Assembly (NCBI GenBank): GCA_002753095.1
Contig: PDZU01000010.1
Location: 1 to 57,871 of the forward strand
Origin: Magnetococcales bacterium
GTDB lineage: Bacteria > Pseudomonadota > Magnetococcia > Magnetococcales > Magnetaquicoccaceae
Length of the DNA: 57,871 nt
Reading direction: 5' to 3'
Shown here: in pieces, positions 23,991-32,177 of the stretch
How positions within the stretch are numbered: position 1 is the stretch's first letter
How the letters are laid out: every line of letters begins with the position of its first letter
Made by a program: the position numbers and the translations under genes
Notes under the pieces: model-generated
Databases searched by the model: none
The model's input: the letters and a program-made list of their open reading frames with translations, nothing else
Told to the model about the DNA's origin: nothing

Positions 23991-24884
23991 TTAGTCCAGC
24001 CAGACCACCAGATTCCGTCCCTCTTGCTTGGCCTTGTACAGGGCTTGATCAGCCTTTTCGATGGAGTGGGCAATTTCCATGTTCGGATCCAGCAACGTTG
24101 CCCCAAATGAAGCGGTAATATGAATCTCTCTACCGGAATCAATCATGATGCGGTTGTCTGCCAAATTAGCACGTATACGTTCCAATACGGCGACAGCCTC
24201 TTTCTCGCCTGTTCCGGGCAAATAGACCAGGAACTCCTCGCCTCCGTAGCGAAAAATAATGTCCATAGGCCGCAATGAGGAAGACAAAAAGAGCGCCACC
24301 TGAAGCAATACCGCGTCGCCAACAACGTGGCCATAAGTATCATTTATCTTCTTAAAATAATCAATATCCACCATCACGATGGCGCTCAATTCCCCGGTTT
24401 CGGAAATCCGATTACGCTCCCGCTCCAGGGTGGAAAGCAATTTGGTTCGGTTCAATGTCTTGGTCAGCGGGTCTACCTGGAAGAGATAATCGTAAACCAT
24501 GAATTGCAAGGTGCTGACCGACAGTTGGAAGGCCGTTTTTTTAACATTGGCCTCGTCATATTCAGCGGCAGAAAGCCGTCGGTTTTGTTGCCAAGCAAGA
24601 AAAAGTTGCCGATAGGCTTTATGCATGCTGCGATGGATCAAGCGGATGTCGCAGACGATCGGTGCCTGACGCAGAGATTCATGAATTTCATGATCCAACC
24701 AATGGCCAAAACGACAGGTTACATGGGCATCATCGGAAAAAAAGTCGCTCTGCAGCGGTTCATCACAGACGATGGCCCGAATGAATGCGGACAACCATTC
24801 GTCATGATACAGTGTCAACAATTCCAACCGGTTCAGCAACTCCCTGGCTTCGCCTGTAGAAATATGACTATCAAAATGCGCCAC
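23991..24884 (-). CDS. DgcZ-like diguanylate cyclase with zinc-binding CZB domain
   Basis: 297 residues. The N-terminal half carries the chemoreceptor zinc-binding pattern: LYHDEW (His27), TCRFGHWL (Cys57) and LIHRSMHK (His84, His88). The C-terminal GGDEF domain has the active site YGGEEF and an RPMD inhibitory site five residues before it, so it should make c-di-GMP and be product-inhibited. The order CZB then GGDEF is that of E. coli DgcZ, whose activity is repressed by zinc. No membrane segment is present. Zinc control here is inferred from the conserved His3Cys set. Confidence 0.88.
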   Translation of the reverse strand: MAHFDSHISTGEARELLNRLELLTLYHDEWLSAFIRAIVCDEPLQSDFFSDDAHVTCRFGHWLDHEIHESLRQAPIVCDIRLIHRSMHKAYRQLFLAWQQNRRLSAAEYDEANVKKTAFQLSVSTLQFMVYDYLFQVDPLTKTLNRTKLLSTLERERNRISETGELSAIVMVDIDYFKKINDTYGHVVGDAVLLQVALFLSSSLRPMDIIFRYGGEEFLVYLPGTGEKEAVAVLERIRANLADNRIMIDSGREIHITASFGATLLDPNMEIAHSIEKADQALYKAKQEGRNLVVWLD

Positions 24885-24992
24885 CGTGCGCTCCTTTTGC
24901 CCGCTCTCTCAGATTGGCGATTGAGTGCCCGAAACAGGCAACTCCATGACCCCATGCAACCAACCAGCAACGTCAAGCAGTTTGCGTGCCAT

Positions 24993-25030
24993 AAAAAAAA
25001 GTGGGGAAAGGATATGCAACCTTTCCCCAC
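24993..25030 (-). terminator. Intrinsic terminator of the H-NS-like gene
   Basis: Read on the minus strand, an 11-bp GC-rich stem (GTGGGGAAAGG / CCTTTCCCCAC, 8-base loop) is followed directly by eight T residues (24993-25000). It lies about 80 bases after the H-NS-like stop codon. This is the clearest Rho-independent terminator in the window. Confidence 0.88.
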
Positions 25031-25112
25031 CGCATGGCCACCAGGAGCAATGCACCGCCAATGCACGAATCAACCCATCCCCCCTCAGATTGGATTTTTC
25101 CCGTTCAGCGTA

Positions 25113-25484
25113 TCAAGAGATTTCCAGATCCTCGATTTTGCCACCTTGTTGCAGATGATCCATGACCCACAGAGGCTTGCGCCCTTTGCCGGACCAGGTT
25201 TGCTTGGGGTTGCCTGGGTTGCAGTATTTGGGTGGCAATCGGACACCCTTGTCACTGCGCGGGCTGCGTCCCTGCCAGGAAATAAAAGCCTCCACGGATT
25301 CAAAACCGGCATCCTGCGCCAAGGATAACATCTGATTATATATATCTTTTTTAAATTCACGCTGCCGTTGCTTGATGAGCGACTCCACATCGGTCTTCAA
25401 GGCAACCAGATCCTCCAACGTCAACTCTGTGATGGCTGTTTGAACTTTTTGTTGCTCTGTTTCCACTTTCTTTTCCTTGGCCAT
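25113..25484 (-). CDS. H-NS-family nucleoid protein
   Basis: 123 residues. The N-terminal half is a charged coiled coil (oligomerisation; about 1-65). The C-terminal half holds the H-NS DNA-binding core YCNPGNPKQTWSGKGRKPLWV, split as YCNPGNPKQTW and SGKGRKPLWV, matching the usual TWxGxGRxPxW pattern. Such proteins bind AT-rich DNA and silence acquired genes. It has its own terminator and a GAGGAGAGGG ribosome binding region before the ATG. Confidence 0.92.
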   Translation of the reverse strand: MAKEKKVETEQQKVQTAITELTLEDLVALKTDVESLIKQRQREFKKDIYNQMLSLAQDAGFESVEAFISWQGRSPRSDKGVRLPPKYCNPGNPKQTWSGKGRKPLWVMDHLQQGGKIEDLEIS

Positions 25485-25787
25485 GAATGCCCTCTCCTCA
25501 ATAATGTGGTAAATGGAATCGATTATATCCGTCTGTCCATGTCGAGATCAGCGCTTCAACCATCTGATATAATCACCGATCCATACAATGGAAATGAAAA
25601 CGTTTCGATACCCAGTCATCGTGATCCAGTTGTATCACCCGGCCCCCTCCTTGTGGGAAAAACTTGCCACAATGAACGGCCCCTGGCCAACCCTGGAAAA
25701 CATAATACACATCGCGAATCATAAGCAAATCTAATTTTATTATCTCGCAAAAAAAATCGTCTGGAAATCTTTCTCAATCTGTGCCCG
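25485..25787. other. Intergenic stretch upstream of the H-NS-like gene
   Basis: Moderately AT-rich, with no convincing frame. It should contain the H-NS-like promoter (minus strand) and the 3' end of the 33-codon gene that follows. The first 60 bases, next to the start codon, are AT-rich. No repeat or hairpin stands out. Confidence 0.4.
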
Positions 25788-25889
25788 TCACTTTTTTTGC
25801 ATCTGTTTCAGAAGCCAACGAATCGCCAAACCGGTAAACACGACATTGATGATGATGCCGACAATCCAGAATGTGTTCAACGTGTGCAT
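25788..25889 (-). CDS. 33-residue membrane peptide
   Basis: A small gene missed by length cut-offs. AAAGGAG lies eight bases before the ATG at 25889, an excellent ribosome binding site. The product begins MHTLNTFWIVGIIINVVFTG and ends LLKQMQKK: one transmembrane helix (about 7-26) with a basic end, so the C-terminus probably faces the cytoplasm. It stands alone between the H-NS-like gene and mobA. It resembles small subunits of membrane complexes in build only; I do not recognise a family. Confidence 0.7.
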   Translation of the reverse strand: MHTLNTFWIVGIIINVVFTGLAIRWLLKQMQKK

Positions 25890-26064
25890 TTTTTAATCTC
25901 CTTTGTACCACGATTATTGCGAAAGGGTGATGATAGCACCCTTTTATCCAACAGATCACCCCCATATGCAGGCATGCCTCTGCATTGGGCAGCACGGCGG
26001 TGGATCTTTGCATGGTGTTGTCCATTGGCTTGCATTTTCGGGCAAAATATGCTTTTGATGCAGC

Positions 26065-26745
26065 ATGACCGTCATGGATACCCCACTGAGCACGCCGCCC
26101 CTGATTGGCCTCGTTTTGGCCGGGGGGTTGGGCCGACGTTTCGGGCACGTCGACAAGGCATTATTGCCTTTGCGCGGACGACCGTTGTTGGAACATGTTC
26201 TGGATCGGCTTACTCCCCAGCTTCCCGTTGTTTGCATCAGTGCCAATGGTGATCTGGAGCGTTTTGCTGGTTTCGGGCAACCTGTTCTGGCCGATGTGTA
26301 CCCGGATTATCCTGGCCCTTTGGCGGGCATTGCTTCGGCCTTTCAGCAGACCACGGCCACATGGATCCTCTCTGTGGCGGTGGATTTGCCGTTTCTGCCT
26401 TTGGATCTGTTGCAAAGGCTGCAGGGTGCTTTGCCTTCTACGTCTTCTCCTGGCTTGGCTGTTGCCTTCAGTGCTGGACAATGCCACTATGTCGTGGCAC
26501 TCTGGCATCGTGCGCTGCTCGGACCGTTGCGAGGCGCTCTGGAGGGGGATAACCGCTCGCTGCGCAACTGGTTTGCGCAGCGTCCCCATTGTCAGGTATC
26601 CTTTGGCGCGCGTGAGGGTCAGCCCGATCCTTTCTTTAATATCAACCAGCCTGCCGATTTGCAACGCGCTGAGGCTATTCTTGCGCAGCAACAAGGGAGC
26701 TCCCCTCCTGGAGGTGCGCTGTTTTCCCGTCAGCAAAGGTGTTGA
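26065..26745 (+). CDS. mobA: Molybdenum cofactor guanylyltransferase MobA
   Basis: 226 residues. The nucleotidyltransferase signature LVLAGGLGRRFGHVDKAL lies near the N-terminus, with the later ISANGD, DYPGPLAGI and VAVDLPFLP motifs typical of MobA. It transfers GMP to molybdopterin to make the bis-MGD cofactor. ATGs at 26065 and 26074 are both possible. The C-terminal 25 residues are Gln/Ser/Pro-rich and probably unstructured. No molybdoenzyme lies nearby; three bases separate it from the next gene. Confidence 0.93.
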   Translation: MTVMDTPLSTPPLIGLVLAGGLGRRFGHVDKALLPLRGRPLLEHVLDRLTPQLPVVCISANGDLERFAGFGQPVLADVYPDYPGPLAGIASAFQQTTATWILSVAVDLPFLPLDLLQRLQGALPSTSSPGLAVAFSAGQCHYVVALWHRALLGPLRGALEGDNRSLRNWFAQRPHCQVSFGAREGQPDPFFNINQPADLQRAEAILAQQQGSSPPGGALFSRQQRC

Positions 26746-26748
26746 ACC

Positions 26749-27123
26749 ATGGAAGAAGAAGTTTCCGTTTACGAACAGGTCGATCATCTGCAGCATTATG
26801 TCGGCCAGACCCACGAGGTTCTGACCCAGCACGAGCAGCGGATTCAGCAATTGGAAAATGATGTGCATGAGTTGCTGGAGACCATTCACAAGCTCCTGGA
26901 CGGTCAAAAAGAAGAAAAGGACAGCCTCAAAAGAAAGCTGGCTGAGTTTGAGGGGTTGCAGGGTAAGGTGAAGGAGGTTGTGCATACTGCCACCGAATCG
27001 GGGCGCATGGTCAACACTCTGGAAAAACGCATGGATACGGTCAAGAAAGATGCTTTTTCCAGTGTTGTTGTCAGTGTCATTGCCTTCTCGGTACTGATCA
27101 TCCTCTCCATGCTCTTGCGTTGA
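26749..27123 (+). CDS. Coiled-coil protein with a C-terminal membrane anchor
   Basis: 124 residues, family not recognised. Residues 5-95 form a heptad-rich coiled coil (HEQRIQQLENDVHELLETIH and following), strongly charged. A hydrophobic helix (SSVVVSVIAFSVLIILSMLL) closes the protein, so it is probably a tail-anchored inner-membrane protein with its coil in the cytoplasm. The start is three bases after the mobA stop, and a basic protein gene follows. It could be a scaffold or a spacer; nothing indicates an enzyme. Confidence 0.75.
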   Translation: MEEEVSVYEQVDHLQHYVGQTHEVLTQHEQRIQQLENDVHELLETIHKLLDGQKEEKDSLKRKLAEFEGLQGKVKEVVHTATESGRMVNTLEKRMDTVKKDAFSSVVVSVIAFSVLIILSMLLR

Positions 27124-27146
27124 TCCACTTAAAAGGAATATGTACT

Positions 27147-27551
27147 GTGAAAAAAGAAAAAGTTCACCCCAATCCGTTTACTGTTCCGGTTGATGAGGCA
27201 TCTGCTTCGGCCAAGCAGACCAAGGTGTCGCAGCAGCCCAGCAAGGCGGCCAAGGTTGATGAGCAGTTGTTTCAGGAGCAGTTGGCTGTTTCTTTGGAGC
27301 AGGAAAAGCCGGGCAAGGTCAAGCGAAGCGCTAGCAATCGCAAGGCGGCCAAATTGGCGGCGGCCCGTATCGAGCAGACAACGGGCAATATTGTGGATGA
27401 ATTTGAGTCCATGATTGACAGCATGTTACCGAGTGCCAAGCAGGAGCGGGCGGCTTGTCGGCAGCTTCCGGTCAGCAAGAAGGCTGCCCCGCGCAAGAAG
27501 GTGTCGGTCAAGTCTGCGTCCAAGTCCAAGTCCAAGCGCAAGAAGAAGTAG
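27147..27551 (+). CDS. Lysine-rich basic protein
   Basis: 134 residues from a GTG start at 27147 with AAGGAA about eight bases upstream; the open frame also extends to a TTG at 27120. The composition is Ala/Ser/Lys/Gln-rich, with a mildly acidic middle ([14 protein letters not shown]) and a strongly basic tail ([18 protein letters not shown]). The tail resembles histone H1-like DNA-binding tails, so nucleic-acid binding is likely but unproven. It lies between the coiled-coil gene and nfo, ten bases before the nfo ATG. Confidence 0.7.
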   Translation: MKKEKVHPNPFTVPVDEASASAKQTKVSQQPSKAAKVDEQLFQEQLAVSLEQEKPGKVKRSASNRKAAKLAAARIEQTTGNIVDEFESMIDSMLPSAKQERAACRQLPVSKKAAPRKKVSVKSASKSKSKRKKK

Positions 27552-27561
27552 GTTTGCCGCG

Positions 27562-28404
27562 ATGAAACGTATTGGCGCCCATGTTAGTATTTCTGGCGGC
27601 ATTGAGAATGCGCCTCTTAACGCTGCCGCCATCGGTGCCAGGGCTTTTGCGTTGTTCACCAAGAATCAGCGGCAGTGGCAAGCGGCGCCGTTTGCTGCTG
27701 CTCAGGTGGAGCGTTTTCGGGAGCGGATGGCTCTGCACCATTTCCTGCCGCAGCATGTGCTGCCTCATGACAGTTATCTGATCAATCTGGGCAATCCTGA
27801 TGCGGATGCTTGGCAAAAATCTTTGGATGCGTTTATCGATGAGATGGGGCGTTGTCAGCAATTGGGGTTGCCTTTGCTTAATTTTCACCCTGGCAGCCAT
27901 TTGCGGTTAATTTCCGAGTCGGCGTGTTTGCAGCGCATTGCCGAGGGTATCAATCGTGCGCTTGACGTGACGCAGGGGGTGACTGCGGTTATCGAAAACA
28001 CGGCTGGGCAGGGTTCCAATATGGGGTATACGTTGGAGCATTTGGCTGAATTGATTCATCTTGTGCAGGATCGGTCCCGTATCGGGGTTTGTATTGACAC
28101 CTGTCATGCCTTTACTTCTGGTTATGATTTGCGCACTGCTGAGGGGTATCATGCCTTTTTTGCTCAGTTTGATCGGATTATTGGCTTTCCTTTTCTCAAG
28201 GGGATGCATCTGAACGATTCCAAGCCAGATTTGGGTAGTCGGGTTGATCGGCATGAGAGTATTGGCAAGGGAAAATTGGGGCTTGAGGTTTTTCGGTGCA
28301 TTGTCAATGATCCGCGATTGGATGAGATTCCGCTGATCCTGGAGACCATTGATGAGTCGATTTGGCCCGAAGAGATTCGGTTGTTGTACAGTCTGATTGA
28401 TTGA
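27562..28404 (+). CDS. nfo: Endonuclease IV (AP endonuclease)
   Basis: 280 residues. It cleaves abasic sites with a three-zinc centre in a TIM barrel. The opening [17 protein letters not shown] is diagnostic, with [55 protein letters not shown] and LILETI giving the His/Glu/Asp zinc ligands. The ATG at 27562 follows a modest ribosome binding site. Repeat copy B begins 41 bases after the stop. Confidence 0.97.
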   Translation: MKRIGAHVSISGGIENAPLNAAAIGARAFALFTKNQRQWQAAPFAAAQVERFRERMALHHFLPQHVLPHDSYLINLGNPDADAWQKSLDAFIDEMGRCQQLGLPLLNFHPGSHLRLISESACLQRIAEGINRALDVTQGVTAVIENTAGQGSNMGYTLEHLAELIHLVQDRSRIGVCIDTCHAFTSGYDLRTAEGYHAFFAQFDRIIGFPFLKGMHLNDSKPDLGSRVDRHESIGKGKLGLEVFRCIVNDPRLDEIPLILETIDESIWPEEIRLLYSLID

Positions 28405-28444
28405 TTGAACAAATAAAACAACCCAGTTAAAATTACAATATTAC

Positions 28445-28946
28445 TGCGGGGTGCAGGGGCGGTCACCGCCCCTGCCGGGTGCAGGGCGGAGCCCTGCTTG
28501 TAATGGCGCGCTTTTAACGAAGCAGATTTGCGCAGCAAATCTGCGCAGCGCGCCCAAATTTGTGCCCCGCAGGGGCACGCTTTGGGAGGGCGGACGCCCG
28601 ACTTTTAACCACGCGGTACACAGTTACCTACGGGGAAAACCCATTGGGAGGATGTGCGTATTGGCGCAGAAAAGCGCGCCAATACGCACATCTTGCGTCA
28701 ATTAGGCGCGCTGCGCCGATGCAAAAAACGCATCGGCTTATCGTGAAAAGCGCGCCAAAGGCAAAAGATAAAAGATAAAAGATAAAAGATAAAAGATAAA
28801 AGATAAAAGATAAAAGATAAAAGATAAAAGATAAAAGATAAAAGATAAAAGATAAAAGATAAAAGATAAAAGATAAAAGATAAAACCAAATTCCCAGGGC
28901 TCTGCCCTGGACCCGCCAGGGGCGATGATCGCCCCTGGACCCCGCA
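28445..28946 (+). repeat. Dispersed structured repeat, long copy B
   Basis: A 502-bp element collinear with copy A. Stems have the same positions but often different paired bases: the first hairpin is GGGGCGGTCACCGCCCC and the closing one GGGGCGATGATCGCCCC, and the inner stem is CAGATTTGC-GCA-GCAAATCTG. It contains the GTGCGTATTGGCGC/GCGCCAATACGCAC and GCCGATGC/GCATCGGC hairpins of copy A and a tandem array of another unit. It occupies nearly all of the gap between nfo and the next gene. Confidence 0.9.
28763..28881 (+). repeat. Tandem array, 17 copies of a 7-bp unit
   Basis: Seventeen perfect head-to-tail copies of AAAAGAT inside repeat copy B. Because seven is not a multiple of three, every minus-strand frame reads the same hydrophobic heptapeptide, which produces long spurious open frames. 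Such perfect short arrays are prone to slippage, so length probably varies between strains. Confidence 0.93.
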
Positions 28947-28988
28947 GAAATTTGCTTGTCAGGTGTAGCGTTTGACCATCGCACACAT

Positions 28989-29549
28989 TTACTGTGCCAT
29001 GAGTTCCATATTCTGCAAACGATTCAATTGCTCTTCATAGTATTGATCCAGATAATCCGCCAATTGCACTGCTGTCACCAGCCTTCTGGGCCGACTGTGC
29101 AAATCACCGAAAACCACCTGCACGACATGGTGGGCAACACGTAAAAATCCCGACTCTTGCCAATTGTCGGTCAAAACGGTAAACAGAGCGAGTTGCCTCT
29201 CCAACCGCTTCACCAACCTCTGCCCAGCCGGCCCTTTCTGCAACAGAGCATAGCGCAACGTGCGCGAAATCCCAGGAGCATAGATCGGCTGGGCCTGCTG
29301 CAAAGCCTGCAGCCATACATAATGGTGCAACGCAGCATAGCAGCGACCCGCCCGCCAGCGCTTCAGCCAACGCCAACGCTCCAATGTCAACACACCATAA
29401 AATGACTCTGGAACTTCGGTCATCATCAGGAGCATCTGCTCGCGCAGCAGATCGGCCTGACGCACCTCAACACGGCGCGCCAAGTTGGCCAACCACTCCT
29501 CTTGTAACGCCCTGGCCGAAGGCCAAGGTTCACCCACCAACAGATCCAT
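28989..29549 (-). CDS. Hypothetical protein after the SpmAB gene
   Basis: 186 residues, no family recognised. It is rich in Leu, Arg, Gln and Trp, apparently all-helical, with no signal peptide or membrane helix. The ATG at 29549 has GGGAG seven bases upstream; a TTG at 29573 would overlap the spmAB stop. It follows spmAB by 20 bases on the same strand, so it is probably in that transcript. The last residues (QYYEEQLNRLQNMELMAQ) are a short amphipathic helix. Confidence 0.7.
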   Translation of the reverse strand: MDLLVGEPWPSARALQEEWLANLARRVEVRQADLLREQMLLMMTEVPESFYGVLTLERWRWLKRWRAGRCYAALHHYVWLQALQQAQPIYAPGISRTLRYALLQKGPAGQRLVKRLERQLALFTVLTDNWQESGFLRVAHHVVQVVFGDLHSRPRRLVTAVQLADYLDQYYEEQLNRLQNMELMAQ

Positions 29550-29569
29550 ATCCGACTCCCACCTTGCGC

Positions 29570-30862
29570 TCAACGATCACCAAACAGATAGGAACAGATC
29601 CATACCGCCGCCGCCAGAGCAGCCAAATCTGCCGTCAAGGCGGCAGCCAAGGTATGGCGCAGACGCCGCACCTGTACTGCCCCCATATACACCGCCAACA
29701 CGTAAAAGGTGGTCTCCGTCGATCCTTGAATGGTGCTGACCAGCATGCCCACGTAACTGTCTGGTCCGATGGCCGGATCCTGCATGATGGCCGTCATCAG
29801 ACCATAAGCACCAGATCCAGAAAAAGGACGCAACAACGCCATGGGCAACGCTTCTGCCGGCAAACCCAACGGGGTGGTCAAAGGAGCCAACACCATGACC
29901 AGACTGTTCATCGCCCCACTGCTGCGAAACATGGCCACCGCCACCAGAATGGCCACCAGATAGGGAATGATCCGTACCGCCGTCTCAAACCCCTCCTTGG
30001 CCCCCTCCACGAACACTTCATAAACCTGCACCCCACGCCAAACCCCAAAGCCCAAAAATCCCACCACCAAACCCGGCAGCAGCCACAGCGAAAACTGCTT
30101 GCCATACAAAATGGTCAGCGGCACAAAAGCCAGCATGAACAAAAACGCTAGCCCAGACACCCAACCCGGATAACCCTCCTCAATCGCCGCCAAAGCAGCG
30201 CTGTCACCAGATACCTCGGCAACAACTACCTCCCCCTGCGCCACAACCGTCACTGGACGGGTCCAGCCCTGCAACACGCGAGAGGCAATAACCGCCACCA
30301 CCGTGGCACACAGCGTGGCAAAAAGAGTCGTGGCCAGTATGGCCGCCGGCTCCCGCGAGCCCAAGGCCGCCCGCACAGCAATCACACTGCTGGGAACCAA
30401 CGTGATGCTGGCCGTGTTCAAAGCCAAAAAAAGCGCCATGGCATTGGTCGCCGTGCCCGGTGCAGGATTGAGCCGATTCAACTCATGCATGGCCCGAATG
30501 CCGAAAGGTGTCGCCGCATTGCCCAGTCCCAAGGCATTGGCCGCCAAATTGAGAATCATCGCCCCCATGGCCGGATGATCCGCCGGCACATCGGGAAACA
30601 GACGCACCATCAATGGCCGAATTAACCGCGCCAACAGGGTCAACAACCCCCCCCGCTCCGCCACCTTCATCAACCCCAAAAATAACGCCATGCTGCCAAT
30701 CAACCCGATGGCCAGGGTCACCGCTGCCGCTGCCGCATCAATCATCGCCTTGCTCAACACCTGCATCGGTGCCAGTGCGTCACCCTGCGGCAGCCAGTGC
30801 CACTGCTGCCAAGCCGTGGCCGTAAACCCCATCACAACAAGAGCAAAAAAAAGAGAGTTCAT
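29570..30862 (-). CDS. SpmA-SpmB fusion, nucleoside-recognition (Gate) membrane protein
   Basis: 430 residues, mostly membrane helices. The N-terminal half resembles SpmA (NLAANALGLGNAATPFGIRAM, then GTATNAMALFLALNTASITL). The C-terminal half resembles SpmB, with the conserved FEGAKEGF-like VEGAKEGFETAVRIIPYLVA and GSTETTFYVLAVYMGAV. In spore formers the two are separate genes; fused forms are common in Gram-negatives, where the substrate is unknown. The ATG at 30862 has GGAG seven bases upstream; an open frame runs further without support. Confidence 0.88.
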   Translation of the reverse strand: MNSLFFALVVMGFTATAWQQWHWLPQGDALAPMQVLSKAMIDAAAAAVTLAIGLIGSMALFLGLMKVAERGGLLTLLARLIRPLMVRLFPDVPADHPAMGAMILNLAANALGLGNAATPFGIRAMHELNRLNPAPGTATNAMALFLALNTASITLVPSSVIAVRAALGSREPAAILATTLFATLCATVVAVIASRVLQGWTRPVTVVAQGEVVVAEVSGDSAALAAIEEGYPGWVSGLAFLFMLAFVPLTILYGKQFSLWLLPGLVVGFLGFGVWRGVQVYEVFVEGAKEGFETAVRIIPYLVAILVAVAMFRSSGAMNSLVMVLAPLTTPLGLPAEALPMALLRPFSGSGAYGLMTAIMQDPAIGPDSYVGMLVSTIQGSTETTFYVLAVYMGAVQVRRLRHTLAAALTADLAALAAAVWICSYLFGDR

Positions 30863-30884
30863 ACGCGCTCCATCCATACGCAAA

Positions 30885-30913
30885 CGGGCTGGCGTAAAAA
30901 TTACGCCAGCCCG
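30885..30913 (-). terminator. Perfect hairpin after the flagellin-like gene
   Basis: Thirteen-base perfect arms (CGGGCTGGCGTAA / TTACGCCAGCCCG, three-base loop) lie 51 bases after the flagellin-like stop and just ahead of spmAB. No T-run follows on either strand, so it may be a pause or stabilising structure as well as a terminator. Confidence 0.6.
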
Positions 30914-30964
30914 CCCACAAAAATCCACACATGACAGCCCCGCCAGATAACCAGAAGGGCAAAA

Positions 30965-31804
30965 TTACACCAGATTGGCCACCCGCGACGCCGCTTGATT
31001 GGCCTGAACATTGAACGCCATGGCCGCATGTCCGCGAATCAGTGCGGCAATGCGATTGGCCGCCTGGGTTGCCGCCTGATCACTGTCGATACTCTGCCCC
31101 ATGCCGGTACGCGCCGCCGACCAGGACGACAAACGATCAATGGCAGCGGTAAACTCCCCCTGCTTGCTCGCCATCTGCCTTTGCATGCCCGCTACCACAG
31201 GAAGATCCTTGTTCAAGGAGCTGCCCGCCGCCTCTACCCCCGCCTCACTGCCCAGATCGACCGGCGTCAGAGACTGCGTCAAATCCTGCAAAGTCACCGT
31301 GTTCTGACTGCCACTCTCAATACCAGCCTGCAACAAGACGGCCCGCGTGCTGGCCAACAAAGGAATGTCGTTATAACGCGCCGTATGGATCTTTTGATCA
31401 ATGGCCGCCTGCAACTTTTTCGCCTCTTCCTGCAGGCTTTGCCGATCCTCGGCACTCAAGGAACCACTGCGACTGGCCTGCACCAGCTTCTGCATCTGGA
31501 CCAGATCAGCATGAATATCATTCAGCGCTACCCCGGAAATCTGCGTCATGGCAATCCCATCGTTGGCCTGAATCGTGGCCTGATTCAAAGCCTGCAGATC
31601 CAACGACAAACGCCCCCCCAACGAAATCTGCGACGCCCCCGCCCGACCAGACTGCTGCTCCTCCTGGGAAAGATCAACCCGATACCCCTCCGCAATGGCC
31701 GTCGCACTGCTCTGGTTCTCCTTGAGAGCCAGCAGCGCAGGATCCAGCAACGCCGCGTTGACCATATTCGACAGACCGGGAACTGCAGAGAGTATGTTTG
31801 CCAT
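30965..31804 (-). CDS. Divergent flagellin-family protein
   Basis: 279 residues. The D1 flagellin pattern is clear in the middle: LNQATIQANDGIAMTQISGVALNDI, in pieces QATIQANDGIAMTQ and GVALNDIHADLVQMQKLVQAS, then RYNDIPLL. The end has an AMAFNVQANQAASRVANLV-like tail reminiscent of flagellin's terminal helix. The usual N-terminal INTNxxSLNAQRN is absent, replaced by MANILSAVPGLSNMVNAALL. It may be a minor filament or junction protein rather than the main flagellin. ATG is preceded by AAGGGG, and a σ54 promoter lies about 100 bases upstream. Confidence 0.8.
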   Translation of the reverse strand: MANILSAVPGLSNMVNAALLDPALLALKENQSSATAIAEGYRVDLSQEEQQSGRAGASQISLGGRLSLDLQALNQATIQANDGIAMTQISGVALNDIHADLVQMQKLVQASRSGSLSAEDRQSLQEEAKKLQAAIDQKIHTARYNDIPLLASTRAVLLQAGIESGSQNTVTLQDLTQSLTPVDLGSEAGVEAAGSSLNKDLPVVAGMQRQMASKQGEFTAAIDRLSSWSAARTGMGQSIDSDQAATQAANRIAALIRGHAAMAFNVQANQAASRVANLV

Positions 31805-31907
31805 GGAAACCCCTTCGCTTGCGCGCAGCAGAAAAAATTCAGCGGATGGTTTTTACCGACAAAATTTGCCCACAAAAACAGCCATCCGCACCTCTGGCCT
31901 CCGTATC

Positions 31908-31922
31908 GCAACTTGCATTCCA
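31908..31922 (-). promoter_or_regulatory. σ54 promoter of the flagellin-like gene
   Basis: On the minus strand, TGGAATGCAAGTTGC keeps both invariant doublets (GG and GC) at exactly the -24/-12 spacing of σ54 promoters. The start of transcription would be near 31896, giving a leader of about 90 bases. A σ54 activator gene lies about 600 bp away. Both the spacing and the context support it. Confidence 0.72.
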
Positions 31923-32177
31923 ATTTTTTTATTTATATATTTCATATATTTACATGTAATTCAACCGACCAAACCTCTCCTGCACAGGCATTTTTTGCAG
32001 ATCATCATTGGAACATTTTGCCCAGAGCCCGATTTCATTCGACTCACCGACAGAAGAGACAACTGCAACCTGTTCATTTACAAGAAGATTATTTATTCAC
32101 CCCTGTTTGGCATAATAATTGATTTGCTTCGCGTGGTATTTAGAAGAGAGCCAAAGCACGTTAAGGAGTATTCCATC
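31923..32177. promoter_or_regulatory. AT-rich control region between flagellin-like gene and InsA-like gene
   Basis: Divergent region, very AT-rich at 31925-31965. Facing right, TGGCATAATAATTGA at 32108-32122 has the GG doublet and spacing of a σ54 promoter but GA instead of GC at -12, so it is only a weak candidate for the InsA-like/activator transcript. Enhancer sites for the σ54 activator would be expected here or beyond; I cannot identify them. Confidence 0.4.

Noticed and set aside
28628..28984. Hydrophobic heptapeptide-repeat protein on the minus strand
   Set aside because: Produced by the 17 x 7-bp array, which reads the same in all frames; the rest lies in structured repeat, with no ribosome binding site.
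32029..32042. σ54-like TGGAACATTTTGC before the InsA-like gene
   Set aside because: Spacing is two bases short of the required distance.
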